Below are positions 8,670 through 16,239 of a stretch of DNA of 64,000 bases, in pieces; position 1 is the first letter of the stretch, and each line of letters starts with the position of its first letter. The notes under the pieces were generated by a model. The model had not been told where the DNA came from. It searched no databases and saw only the letters and a program-made list of their open reading frames with translations. Location: assembly GCA_943788615.1 (NCBI GenBank), contig CALSQY010000001.1, forward strand, positions 1,426,001-1,490,000, read 5' to 3'. This DNA comes from UBA4465 sp002292365. Lineage in GTDB: Bacteria > Bacteroidota > Bacteroidia > Cytophagales > Cyclobacteriaceae. Position numbers and translations under genes: made by a program.

Positions 8670-8888
8670 ATGTCAGTTCAAACCAAATTTGCTTTTAAAA
8701 AAATAAATTATCTTATCATGATCTTAGGTATTGCCTTGATTCTTTTAGGTTTTTTGACCATGTCTTTAGATCAAGAGACTTATGGATTTGGATTCTTAGG
8801 TTTAACTTTAGGTCCGATTATCGTTTTTTCTGGATTCATGATTCAATTTGTTGCCATCTTATATAAATCAAAAAAAGCGACTAATTAG
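8670..8888 (+). CDS. DUF3098 small membrane protein
   Basis: A 72-residue protein with two transmembrane helices (about 13-33 and 40-65) joined by a short polar loop containing LDQETYGFGFLGLTLGP. Sequence and its place between ftsX and uppP match the Bacteroidota DUF3098 family, whose function is unknown. It lies 10 bp after ftsX and 8 bp before uppP, so co-transcription is likely. A role in cell division or envelope synthesis is inferred from context only. Confidence 0.85.
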   Translation: MSVQTKFAFKKINYLIMILGIALILLGFLTMSLDQETYGFGFLGLTLGPIIVFSGFMIQFVAILYKSKKATN

Positions 8889-8896
8889 AAGAATAA

Positions 8897-9694
8897 ATGA
8901 CTTGGATTGATGCGCTCATTCTGGGGATTATTCAAGGTCTCACAGAATTTTTACCTGTCAGTAGCAGTGGGCATTTAGAGATCGGCGTGGTTTTGATGGG
9001 AATAAACTCCACAAATAACCTCTTATTTGCCTTGATCGTTCATATGGCTACTTGCCTGAGTACCATTTTTGTTTTTAACAAAGACATTCTTTTATTAATT
9101 AAGGGTTTATTGAAATTAGAATGGAATGATTCGTCAAAGTTTGTATTGAAGATAATCATTTCAATGATTCCTGTAGGTATAGTTGGACTCCTTTTTGAAA
9201 ATGAAATCGAAGCTTTGTTCACAGGTGATTTGTTTTTAGTAGGGGGTATGCTGCTGGTTACGTCGATATTACTATTTATTCCTCACTATTTTAGCCAGGA
9301 AATAGGTGAAGTTACTTTTGGAAAATCTTTGATTATTGGATTGGCACAATCGATAGCCATTTTGCCGGGTATATCAAGATCTGGATCAACCATTGCTGTG
9401 GCATTAGTCTTAGGAGTGAGTAGGGAAAAAGCAGCTAAATTTTCTTTTTTAATGGTTCTTTTGCCTATAATTGGTGCAAGCATACTCAAGATTAAGAAAT
9501 ATATTGAGTCCCCTGACTTAGAACCTGAAATAAATACGTTGGCCTTATTTTTAGGATTTATGGCTGCTTTTATTTCTGGTTATTTAGCTTGTCGATGGAT
9601 GGTGAAAATTGTGAAGAAAGGGAAACTGATCTATTTTTCTATTTATTGTTTTATTTTGGGTTTGACTGCTATTTATTATAGTTATACGCTATGA
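8897..9694 (+). CDS. uppP: Undecaprenyl-diphosphate phosphatase
   Basis: A 265-residue BacA/UppP integral membrane phosphatase. It regenerates undecaprenyl phosphate, the lipid carrier for peptidoglycan and polysaccharide, from the diphosphate. Conserved motifs are QGLTEFLPVSSSGH (residues 15-28) and PGISRSGSTI (about 155-164), which carry the catalytic Glu, Ser and Arg residues. Roughly eight hydrophobic segments are present, and the family length is normal. Its TGA overlaps the truB ATG (ATGA at 9691-9694). Confidence 0.97.
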   Translation: MTWIDALILGIIQGLTEFLPVSSSGHLEIGVVLMGINSTNNLLFALIVHMATCLSTIFVFNKDILLLIKGLLKLEWNDSSKFVLKIIISMIPVGIVGLLFENEIEALFTGDLFLVGGMLLVTSILLFIPHYFSQEIGEVTFGKSLIIGLAQSIAILPGISRSGSTIAVALVLGVSREKAAKFSFLMVLLPIIGASILKIKKYIESPDLEPEINTLALFLGFMAAFISGYLACRWMVKIVKKGKLIYFSIYCFILGLTAIYYSYTL

Positions 9695-10371
9695 TTATTC
9701 CAGAGGAAGGTAGCTTATTACTGGTCAATAAACCCAAAAGTTGGACCTCATTTGATGTAGTCAACAAATTAAGGTACCTACTAAAAATTAAGAAAATAGG
9801 CCATGCTGGAACCCTAGATCCCTTGGCAAAGGGCTTGTTACTCATTGGCGTAGGCAAGTATACTAAAAAACTAGAAAGTCTTCAGGGGTTAGATAAGACC
9901 TATGAAGGCATCATCGAAATAGGTAAAACTACACCTTCTTTCGATTTAGAAACACCTTTTGATTCTTTCTCAGACTATGCTCATGTCACGCCTAAGGCTA
10001 TAGCTGCAGCAGTTGAGGCTTTAACTGGAGAACTGGATCAGATGCCGCCTATTTATTCAGCGATTAAACTCAATGGGCAGCGGGCCTATAAAAGTGCTCG
10101 AAAAAATGAAATCATTGAGCTTAAGTCACGAAAAATCCAAGTGTATAAGTTTGAGATTACTCAGGTACATTTGCCTGAAATTCATTTCAGAGTGGTATGT
10201 TCAAAGGGTACTTACATCAGGAGCCTCGCAAAGGATTTAGGTGAACAATTGGGTGTAGGGGGGTATTTAAAAGAGTTGGTAAGAACGCATGTTGGCAATT
10301 ATAAATTGGAAAATGCCTTGCAGATTGAGCAATTAATTGATCAAATTAATTTAGAAAATGAAAGTAATTGA
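9691..10371 (+). CDS. truB: tRNA pseudouridine-55 synthase
   Basis: A 226-residue TruB, which makes pseudouridine 55 in the T-loop of tRNAs. The catalytic aspartate lies in GHAGTLDPLAKGLL (about residues 34-47). The KTYEGII and GTYIRSLAKDLGE family motifs are present. The protein lacks the C-terminal PUA extension of E. coli TruB, giving the short form common in the phylum. It overlaps uppP by 4 bp and ribF by 14 bp. Confidence 0.96.
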   Translation: MIIPEEGSLLLVNKPKSWTSFDVVNKLRYLLKIKKIGHAGTLDPLAKGLLLIGVGKYTKKLESLQGLDKTYEGIIEIGKTTPSFDLETPFDSFSDYAHVTPKAIAAAVEALTGELDQMPPIYSAIKLNGQRAYKSARKNEIIELKSRKIQVYKFEITQVHLPEIHFRVVCSKGTYIRSLAKDLGEQLGVGGYLKELVRTHVGNYKLENALQIEQLIDQINLENESN

Positions 10372-11293
10372 TCATTTTCAAGAATTAGATGCTTGTATTT
10401 CACCCGTCGTCACAAGTGGTACCTTTGATGGAGTTCATTCTGGACATCTGAAAATTTTAGGTGATTTGGTGCAGCAAGCTCAAGCACGCAGAGGAGAAAG
10501 TGTGGTCATCACTTATTGGCCGCATCCTAGATTTGTATTGGGAAAGGGGTCGAGTTCATTGAAACTGCTCAGTACATTTGAAGAAAAAGTAAAACTGCTA
10601 AGTGATATAGGTATTGATTATTTGTTAAAAGTACGATTTTCAAAAGAATTTTCGGAATTATCACCGGAAGCTTTTGTCCAGAAAGTATTAATAAAAGGAA
10701 TAAAAGCTAAAAAATTCATCATCGGTTACGACCACCGCTTCGGTAAAAATCAGACAGGAGACATTGATTTTTTAAAAAAAAATAAGGAACGTTTTGGCTT
10801 AGAGATCGAAGAAATCTCACGATTGGATATAGACCAAGTGGGGATCAGTTCTACCAATATCCGCCAAGCCTTGGCTGTTGGAGAGGTAGATACCGCCCAA
10901 GGATATCTTGGACGTTATTATAGCTTATCTGGAATAGTTACCCGAGGAGATCAGATCGGTAGAAAAATAGGGTTTCCTACTGCGAATCTCTTTATCTCTG
11001 AATCATACAAATTAATTCCCTCAGATGGTGTCTATGCCATATTTGTATATTTAGGACTTGAGCGCTATAATGGGATGCTCAATATTGGATGGCGTCCTAC
11101 GGTTAAAGGTAAAAAAAGAACGATTGAAGTACATTTGTTTGATTTCAATGAGGACATTTATGGAAGCTACCTAAGGGTCGAACTGGTAGCAATCATTCGC
11201 AAAGAAATTGAGTTTAATCATTTAGATGGTTTGAAAGAACAATTGATAAAAGATAAATTAGCAGTGAAAATAATATTGAAAAAAGTTAATTAG
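10358..11293 (+). CDS. ribF: Bifunctional riboflavin kinase / FAD synthetase
   Basis: A 311-residue RibF making FMN and FAD from riboflavin. The N-terminal adenylyltransferase domain (about 1-185) shows GTFDGVHSGHLKIL with the HxGH nucleotide-binding motif, YDHRFGK, and ISSTNIRQAL. The C-terminal kinase domain (about 190-311) shows GRKIGFPTANL and NIGWRPTV. The ATG lies inside the end of truB. The truB-ribF order is widely conserved in bacteria. Confidence 0.97.
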   Translation: MKVIDHFQELDACISPVVTSGTFDGVHSGHLKILGDLVQQAQARRGESVVITYWPHPRFVLGKGSSSLKLLSTFEEKVKLLSDIGIDYLLKVRFSKEFSELSPEAFVQKVLIKGIKAKKFIIGYDHRFGKNQTGDIDFLKKNKERFGLEIEEISRLDIDQVGISSTNIRQALAVGEVDTAQGYLGRYYSLSGIVTRGDQIGRKIGFPTANLFISESYKLIPSDGVYAIFVYLGLERYNGMLNIGWRPTVKGKKRTIEVHLFDFNEDIYGSYLRVELVAIIRKEIEFNHLDGLKEQLIKDKLAVKIILKKVN

Positions 11294-11298
11294 AGCAA

Positions 11299-11631
11299 AT
11301 GAAGGAGTCAGAAATAAAGTTCAAAGTTTCACTTGATGATGAGAATATTCCAGAAAAAATAGAATGGGACGCTGATGAAAAGGAAAAATTAGGTTATTCA
11401 GAGACCAAGTCGATCAGTGTTTCCTTATGGGATAGTGAGCAAAAAAATACTCTGAGAATTGATCTATGGGCAAAAGATATGCCATTAGATGAAATGAAGC
11501 GGTTTTATATAGATTGCTTGGGAGGTATTGGTCAGACATTATTAAATGCCACAGGGGATCAATTTATGTCTGAAGAAATCAATGGACTCTGCGATAAATT
11601 AGTAGCACATGTCAAAAAAGAAGTAGAATAA
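11299..11631 (+). CDS. gldC: Gliding motility protein GldC
   Basis: A 110-residue soluble protein matching GldC of Flavobacterium and Cytophaga: an N-terminal EIKFKVSLDDENIPEKIEWD segment, a central LRIDLWAKDMPLDEMKRFYI and the QTLLNATGD core. GldC is associated with gliding in Bacteroidota, but its molecular role is not clear. It starts 5 bp after ribF and closes the cluster. No other gld genes are in the window, so the gene shows lineage rather than proving that the organism glides. Confidence 0.88.
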   Translation: MKESEIKFKVSLDDENIPEKIEWDADEKEKLGYSETKSISVSLWDSEQKNTLRIDLWAKDMPLDEMKRFYIDCLGGIGQTLLNATGDQFMSEEINGLCDKLVAHVKKEVE

Positions 11632-11743
11632 GGAGTTAATTTTTTTCTCAAATCTTTAAATCCTGTTGTGTTTAGTTGGATCATTATTCTATTTTAATAA
11701 AAAAAATAACTATTATTAGCAATATAATTTTAACTGAAAATTT

Positions 11744-14700
11744 ATGAAGTTTGTTATTTCAAATATTTTAATACTTTGTGGGCTTCTGCTCTGGCCATTA
11801 ATGTCTTATTCTCAAAGAAGTATTTCTGGGAATATTGTAGATGAGGATAACAAGGGTATAGCCGATGCAAGTGTTATCATGAAGGATTCTGAAATGGGTA
11901 CGCTTTCCAAAGAGGATGGGAGCTTTTCCCTGAATTTGCCAGAACAATTAAAATCGATTGTCGTGAGTGCCAAGGGGTTTGAAACTCAAGAATTAACCAT
12001 TGGATCAAAATCTATTTTCGATATTACGATGATCAAGAGTGACAAACCAAAGCCTCAAACACAGATATCTGGAATTGTTTTGGACAAAGGGAATCGGGAA
12101 TCCTTGATCGGGGTCAATATTGTTGTGAGGGGAACAGTATTGGGGACTGTAACAGATTTGGATGGAACATTTGTTCTCAGCGTGCAAGCAGCGCCTCCTA
12201 TTTTATTGGCTGTTTCCAGTATTGGATACAATAGTCAGGAAATTGAAATCAATGATACCAACGTTATGGATTTAGAAATCATTTTAGAAGAAGCCGTTGA
12301 AATAGGCCAAGAGGTGGTGGTTTCTGCTTCTAGAATTGAGGAACGAATTCTTGAATCTCCCGTGTCTATAGAGAAAATGAATATTTTAGATATTCAAAAT
12401 ACTTCAGCGGATAATTACTATAAAGCTATTGCCAATTTGAAAGGTGTGGATGTGGCCTCTAGTAGTATTAATTTTCAGATTATTAACACACGAGGATTTG
12501 CCAATACAGGAAATACCAGATTTGTGCAATTAATTGATGGGATGGACACGCAAGCACCTGCCCTGAATTTTCCGGTAGGAAATTTAAATGGTCCTTCGGA
12601 ATTGGATGTTGAATCTCTCGAGCTCATCCCCGGAGCTTCATCTGCTCTTTATGGTCCTAATGCTTTCAGTGGGGTGCTGCTCATCAATAGTAAGAATCCT
12701 TTTGAATATCAAGGGTTGAGTGCTTTTCAAAAGATAGGGATGAATCATATGAATGATACGCAATCTAATTATACTGCGCAGCCTATGTACGAGGGTTCAT
12801 TGCGCTATGCCAAAGCCTACAACAATAAATTTGCTTTTAAAGTAAATTTTTCTTATTCTGTCGCTGAAGATTGGCATGGAAATTCTGATATGGATAGAAA
12901 TGCATCCACCAATCCGTTTGCTAGTATTGATGGAGTTAATCCAGGTGCAGATCGATTACATTTTCAAGGTGATGAGGCAGGTGTTAATTTAGCCTTACTT
13001 GCTCAAAGTGATGATTTTAAAAGTTATGGTCAGCTGAATTTGAATCAATTTTCTAATAATAAATTTCCCCGTCCTTACATTTCAGCAGGCGATCTCCCCA
13101 ATCATGCGGTAAATGTTACTCCTTATAAAGAAATTGATCTTATTGATTATGGTGCTGAAAATTATAAATTTAACACATCACTTAACTATCGTTTGAATGA
13201 TAAGGCTGAGGTCAGTTATACATTTAACGGTGGCTGGGGAACAAGTATTTATACCGGTGCCCAGCGATATTCACTGGTTAATTTTGGTATTGTACAGCAT
13301 AAGTTGGAGCTTAAAGGAGACAATTTTCATGTCAGGGCATACGGGACTATTGAGAATTCTGGAGATTCTTACATTACGGAGTTTCTAGGAATAAGAATGC
13401 ATGAAGATGCCATGGCTCTGGCCAATAATGATCCAGCCAGGCCAGCAATTTTACCTCCAGGATTTTTTAATTATTTTGGAGATTATGCTGTAGAATATTT
13501 AAGATATTTGTCAGTTGATGAGGGGCTCAATCCAGGAGATATTCAAAACATTCCAAGTGCTGAGCGAATGCAAATAGAATATGCCGCGCATAATTATGCT
13601 AGAAGCCAAATAGATGGAAGATATTTAGCTGATGAGGGAAATGGAGGATTTATCACAGAAGGAGCGACGGGCGACCCTTTCACATTAGCAGACTTAAAAA
13701 GTAGAGTAATGACTGGTGTGATTCCGGAAGGTCCTCTATTTAATGATAGATCGGCGATGTATCAGGCAGATGGTCAATATGATTTCAAAAATGATATTGA
13801 TTTTATGGAGCTTCAATTGGGAGCCAGTTTTAGAATGTTTGACTTAGGTTCTAATGGTACGATCTTTCCAGATACCGCAGGAAATGAAATTACTATCAAA
13901 GAATATGGTATTTATGCTCAGACAGCTAAACGTGTTTCAGATTGGCTTAAGCTTTCAGGATCAATTAGATATGATAAAAATGAAAATTTTAAGGGCCAGA
14001 TCAATCCTAGAATTTCGGCAGTCCTGAATCCAAATAGTAATCACTTTTTTAGATTTTCTTATCAAACTGGATTCAGAATACCTACTACACAAAATCAATA
14101 TATCAATTTGGATATTATCAGTTCGAGATTACTAGGTGGATTGCCGGAATTTTACGATCAATATGTCCCAGACCCTCTGAACAACACTTATTATAAACTT
14201 CAGTCGGTTTTGGATTATAGAAATGAAATCTATTCAGGGGTAGATAGTGCAGATGCTATTGTGGTTTTGGATCGTTATACTGAGTTTAATCCAGTAAAAC
14301 CTGAGCAAGTAAAGACATTTGAGGTGGGTTATAAAAGTGTGATCAGCAATAAGTTGGTAATTGACATGGCTTATTTTTATAATATATACACCAATTTTAT
14401 CACAAATATTGGGGTGGTTGATTCTACAAAGTCGGCAACAAACTCAAGGTTATTATTGGGTTCCTCCGATGACACGTATGCGCTGACCACAAATATGACC
14501 AAGCCTGTATACACACAGGGCCTCGTGGCAGGACTAGATTACTCTTTGCCAAAGGGCTATAAATTTGGAATAAATTATTCTTGGAATCAGTTCATCAGTG
14601 GTGCAGATTATGAGCAAGGGAATACATTATTTGATTTTAATACTCCCGAGCACAAAGTCAATATTAATTTTGGGAATAGAAACCTCTTTAAAAACTTCGG

Positions 14701-14944
14701 ATTTAATATGACCTATAGGTATCAGACTAATTTTAGGTGGGAGTCTTCTTTTGCGCAGGGAAACGTTCCTGCATACAATACATTGGATGCGCAAGTTTCT
14801 TATAAACTTTCTTCACTTAAGTCAGTTTTAAAACTGGGAGCGTCAAATTTGTCTAATAAGTATTATATCCAAAGTTTAGGAGGCCCAAGTATAGGGGCAA
14901 TTTATTATTTGTCAATTACGTTTGATGAATTTATGAGAAGATAA
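11744..14944 (+). CDS. TonB-dependent outer-membrane receptor (SusC-like, standalone)
   Basis: A 1066-residue receptor for active uptake across the outer membrane. A signal peptide (about 1-23, ending SYSQ) is followed by two tandem carboxypeptidase-regulatory-like domains (about 25-97 and 107-187); the second has the usual GTVTDLDGTFVLSV segment. Next come a plug domain (about 200-325, with NTRGFANTGNTRFVQLIDG and GPNAFSGVLLI) and a long beta barrel ending in a short C-terminal strand. One N-terminal domain is normal; the duplication is unusual. No SusD-type lipoprotein adjoins it. The substrate cannot be predicted. A hairpin-type terminator follows. Confidence 0.9.
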   Translation: MKFVISNILILCGLLLWPLMSYSQRSISGNIVDEDNKGIADASVIMKDSEMGTLSKEDGSFSLNLPEQLKSIVVSAKGFETQELTIGSKSIFDITMIKSDKPKPQTQISGIVLDKGNRESLIGVNIVVRGTVLGTVTDLDGTFVLSVQAAPPILLAVSSIGYNSQEIEINDTNVMDLEIILEEAVEIGQEVVVSASRIEERILESPVSIEKMNILDIQNTSADNYYKAIANLKGVDVASSSINFQIINTRGFANTGNTRFVQLIDGMDTQAPALNFPVGNLNGPSELDVESLELIPGASSALYGPNAFSGVLLINSKNPFEYQGLSAFQKIGMNHMNDTQSNYTAQPMYEGSLRYAKAYNNKFAFKVNFSYSVAEDWHGNSDMDRNASTNPFASIDGVNPGADRLHFQGDEAGVNLALLAQSDDFKSYGQLNLNQFSNNKFPRPYISAGDLPNHAVNVTPYKEIDLIDYGAENYKFNTSLNYRLNDKAEVSYTFNGGWGTSIYTGAQRYSLVNFGIVQHKLELKGDNFHVRAYGTIENSGDSYITEFLGIRMHEDAMALANNDPARPAILPPGFFNYFGDYAVEYLRYLSVDEGLNPGDIQNIPSAERMQIEYAAHNYARSQIDGRYLADEGNGGFITEGATGDPFTLADLKSRVMTGVIPEGPLFNDRSAMYQADGQYDFKNDIDFMELQLGASFRMFDLGSNGTIFPDTAGNEITIKEYGIYAQTAKRVSDWLKLSGSIRYDKNENFKGQINPRISAVLNPNSNHFFRFSYQTGFRIPTTQNQYINLDIISSRLLGGLPEFYDQYVPDPLNNTYYKLQSVLDYRNEIYSGVDSADAIVVLDRYTEFNPVKPEQVKTFEVGYKSVISNKLVIDMAYFYNIYTNFITNIGVVDSTKSATNSRLLLGSSDDTYALTTNMTKPVYTQGLVAGLDYSLPKGYKFGINYSWNQFISGADYEQGNTLFDFNTPEHKVNINFGNRNLFKNFGFNMTYRYQTNFRWESSFAQGNVPAYNTLDAQVSYKLSSLKSVLKLGASNLSNKYYIQSLGGPSIGAIYYLSITFDEFMRR

Positions 14945-14978
14945 GTTTCAGAACGCAGTTAAGTTAAATGATATTTTA

Positions 14979-15003
14979 AACCCTACTTATGGTGGGTTTT
15001 TTA
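14979..15003 (+). terminator. Putative terminator after the TonB-dependent receptor
   Basis: AAACCC (14978-14983) pairs with GGGTTT (14993-14998), and a T-run continues to 15002. It spans an in-frame ATG at 14989, which supports placing the channel start later, at 15025. Confidence 0.55.
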
Positions 15004-15024
15004 TTGTTTTATAAATTTGTATTC

Positions 15025-15864
15025 ATGAAAGAAGATAGCCATTACAACTACCTGCAGAATACGCGTCAAAAACTCTTTATTATCATTTTTGGAACAGAAA
15101 CTCGTCTAGGTCGCTTGTTTGATGTAGTGCTGCTTTATATGATACTGACGAGCATACTACTTGTTATGTTAGAGAGCGTTCAATCTGTAAGCTCTAAAAA
15201 CGAAGAATTATTCTATATTTTGGAATGGCTATTCACTGTATTTTTTTCAATTGAATTTCTATTGAGGTTGTGGATATCAAGAAAACCTTCAAGTTATTTA
15301 TTTAGTTTCTTCGGGCTCGTTGATTTTATGGCCGTCATACCTACCTATTTGACCTTATTTTATACCGGAGGTTCTTATTTAATAGTCGTTCGTGCGGTAC
15401 GTTTGCTGCGAGTATTTAGGATTTTAAAACTCAGTCGTCAGCTTTCAGAATCTCGGGTCTTGGTGAAAGCATTGATCTCGGGAAGGCATAAAATTTTAGT
15501 CTTTCTTGGGGGCGTATTGACGCTAGTGATTATCACGGGAACATTAATGTATCTAATAGAAGGGGGTGAAAATGGTTTTGATAGTATTCCTCGAAGTATT
15601 TACTGGGCTATTGTGACTACTACTACAGTAGGTTATGGCGATATATATCCAGTAACTGTTTTTGGTCAAATTGTGGCAGCTACCTTGATGCTGATGGGTT
15701 ATGCCATCATAGCTGTGCCTACGGGAATCGTGAGCTCCGAATTGAACAAGACTTCTCAAAAAAGTACTCGTAAGAAAGAACTAAGATGTTCTTCTTGTGG
15801 CAAACAAAAACATAACTTCAAGGCCAAGTATTGTGAACGCTGTGGTACTTTATTGGGAGCTTGA
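15025..15864 (+). CDS. Voltage-gated K+ channel-like ion transporter with C-terminal zinc ribbon
   Basis: A 279-residue six-helix Kv-type channel in the inner membrane. S1-S4 lie at about 32-50, 63-83, 95-113 and 117-140; S4 carries regularly spaced Arg (RAVRLLRVFRILKLSR). S5 is near 157-177. The selectivity filter TTVGYGD (200-206) marks K+ selectivity, and S6 is about 212-238. After S6 a short cytoplasmic tail ends in a four-cysteine ribbon: C255-x2-C258 and C270-x2-C273. Zinc binding is inferred from the spacing. ATG 15025 is chosen because an earlier in-frame ATG at 14989 lies inside a terminator hairpin. Confidence 0.88.
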   Translation: MKEDSHYNYLQNTRQKLFIIIFGTETRLGRLFDVVLLYMILTSILLVMLESVQSVSSKNEELFYILEWLFTVFFSIEFLLRLWISRKPSSYLFSFFGLVDFMAVIPTYLTLFYTGGSYLIVVRAVRLLRVFRILKLSRQLSESRVLVKALISGRHKILVFLGGVLTLVIITGTLMYLIEGGENGFDSIPRSIYWAIVTTTTVGYGDIYPVTVFGQIVAATLMLMGYAIIAVPTGIVSSELNKTSQKSTRKKELRCSSCGKQKHNFKAKYCERCGTLLGA

Positions 15865-16178
15865 GTTTATCTGTCTGATCAGGGACTTGTTTTGTGGAAG
15901 TTTTAATCACAAAAAGCGATCAAATTAAATGGATTATATTTTAATTTAAGCTTATCTTATTCAAGAGAAATAGTTGATTAGTCAGGGGGTTAGGATTCAA
16001 TGGTGATTGAACCTCAGTTTAAAAAAAAGTATCTCAGCAAATAAATCTTGTAGCTTGCCATTACTTTGTTCGGAATCTATCATATTGAAGATGAGTATTT
16101 CATCATTAACCTCTTTAAGATTAATTATTCAATATATATATTAAGTAAATGTGATTAGTGCTGAGACTCTCTAGTATA
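15865..16178. other. Intergenic region between convergent genes
   Basis: No gene or repeat seen in this AT-rich gap between the channel gene and the convergent fasciclin gene, apart from the bidirectional terminator that closes it. Confidence 0.6.
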
Positions 16179-16224
16179 GACAATAAAAAAGGCCAACGAT
16201 ATTCGCTGGCCTTTTTTTATTGTC
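16179..16224. terminator. Bidirectional rho-independent terminator
   Basis: A long inverted repeat, GACAATAAAAAAGGCCA with TGGCCTTTTTTTATTGTC, differs by a single extra T in the second arm. It has A-runs on one side and T-runs on the other, so it can end transcripts from both the channel gene (plus) and the fasciclin gene (minus). Confidence 0.88.
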
Positions 16225-16239
16225 TTGATTATTCTTAGA

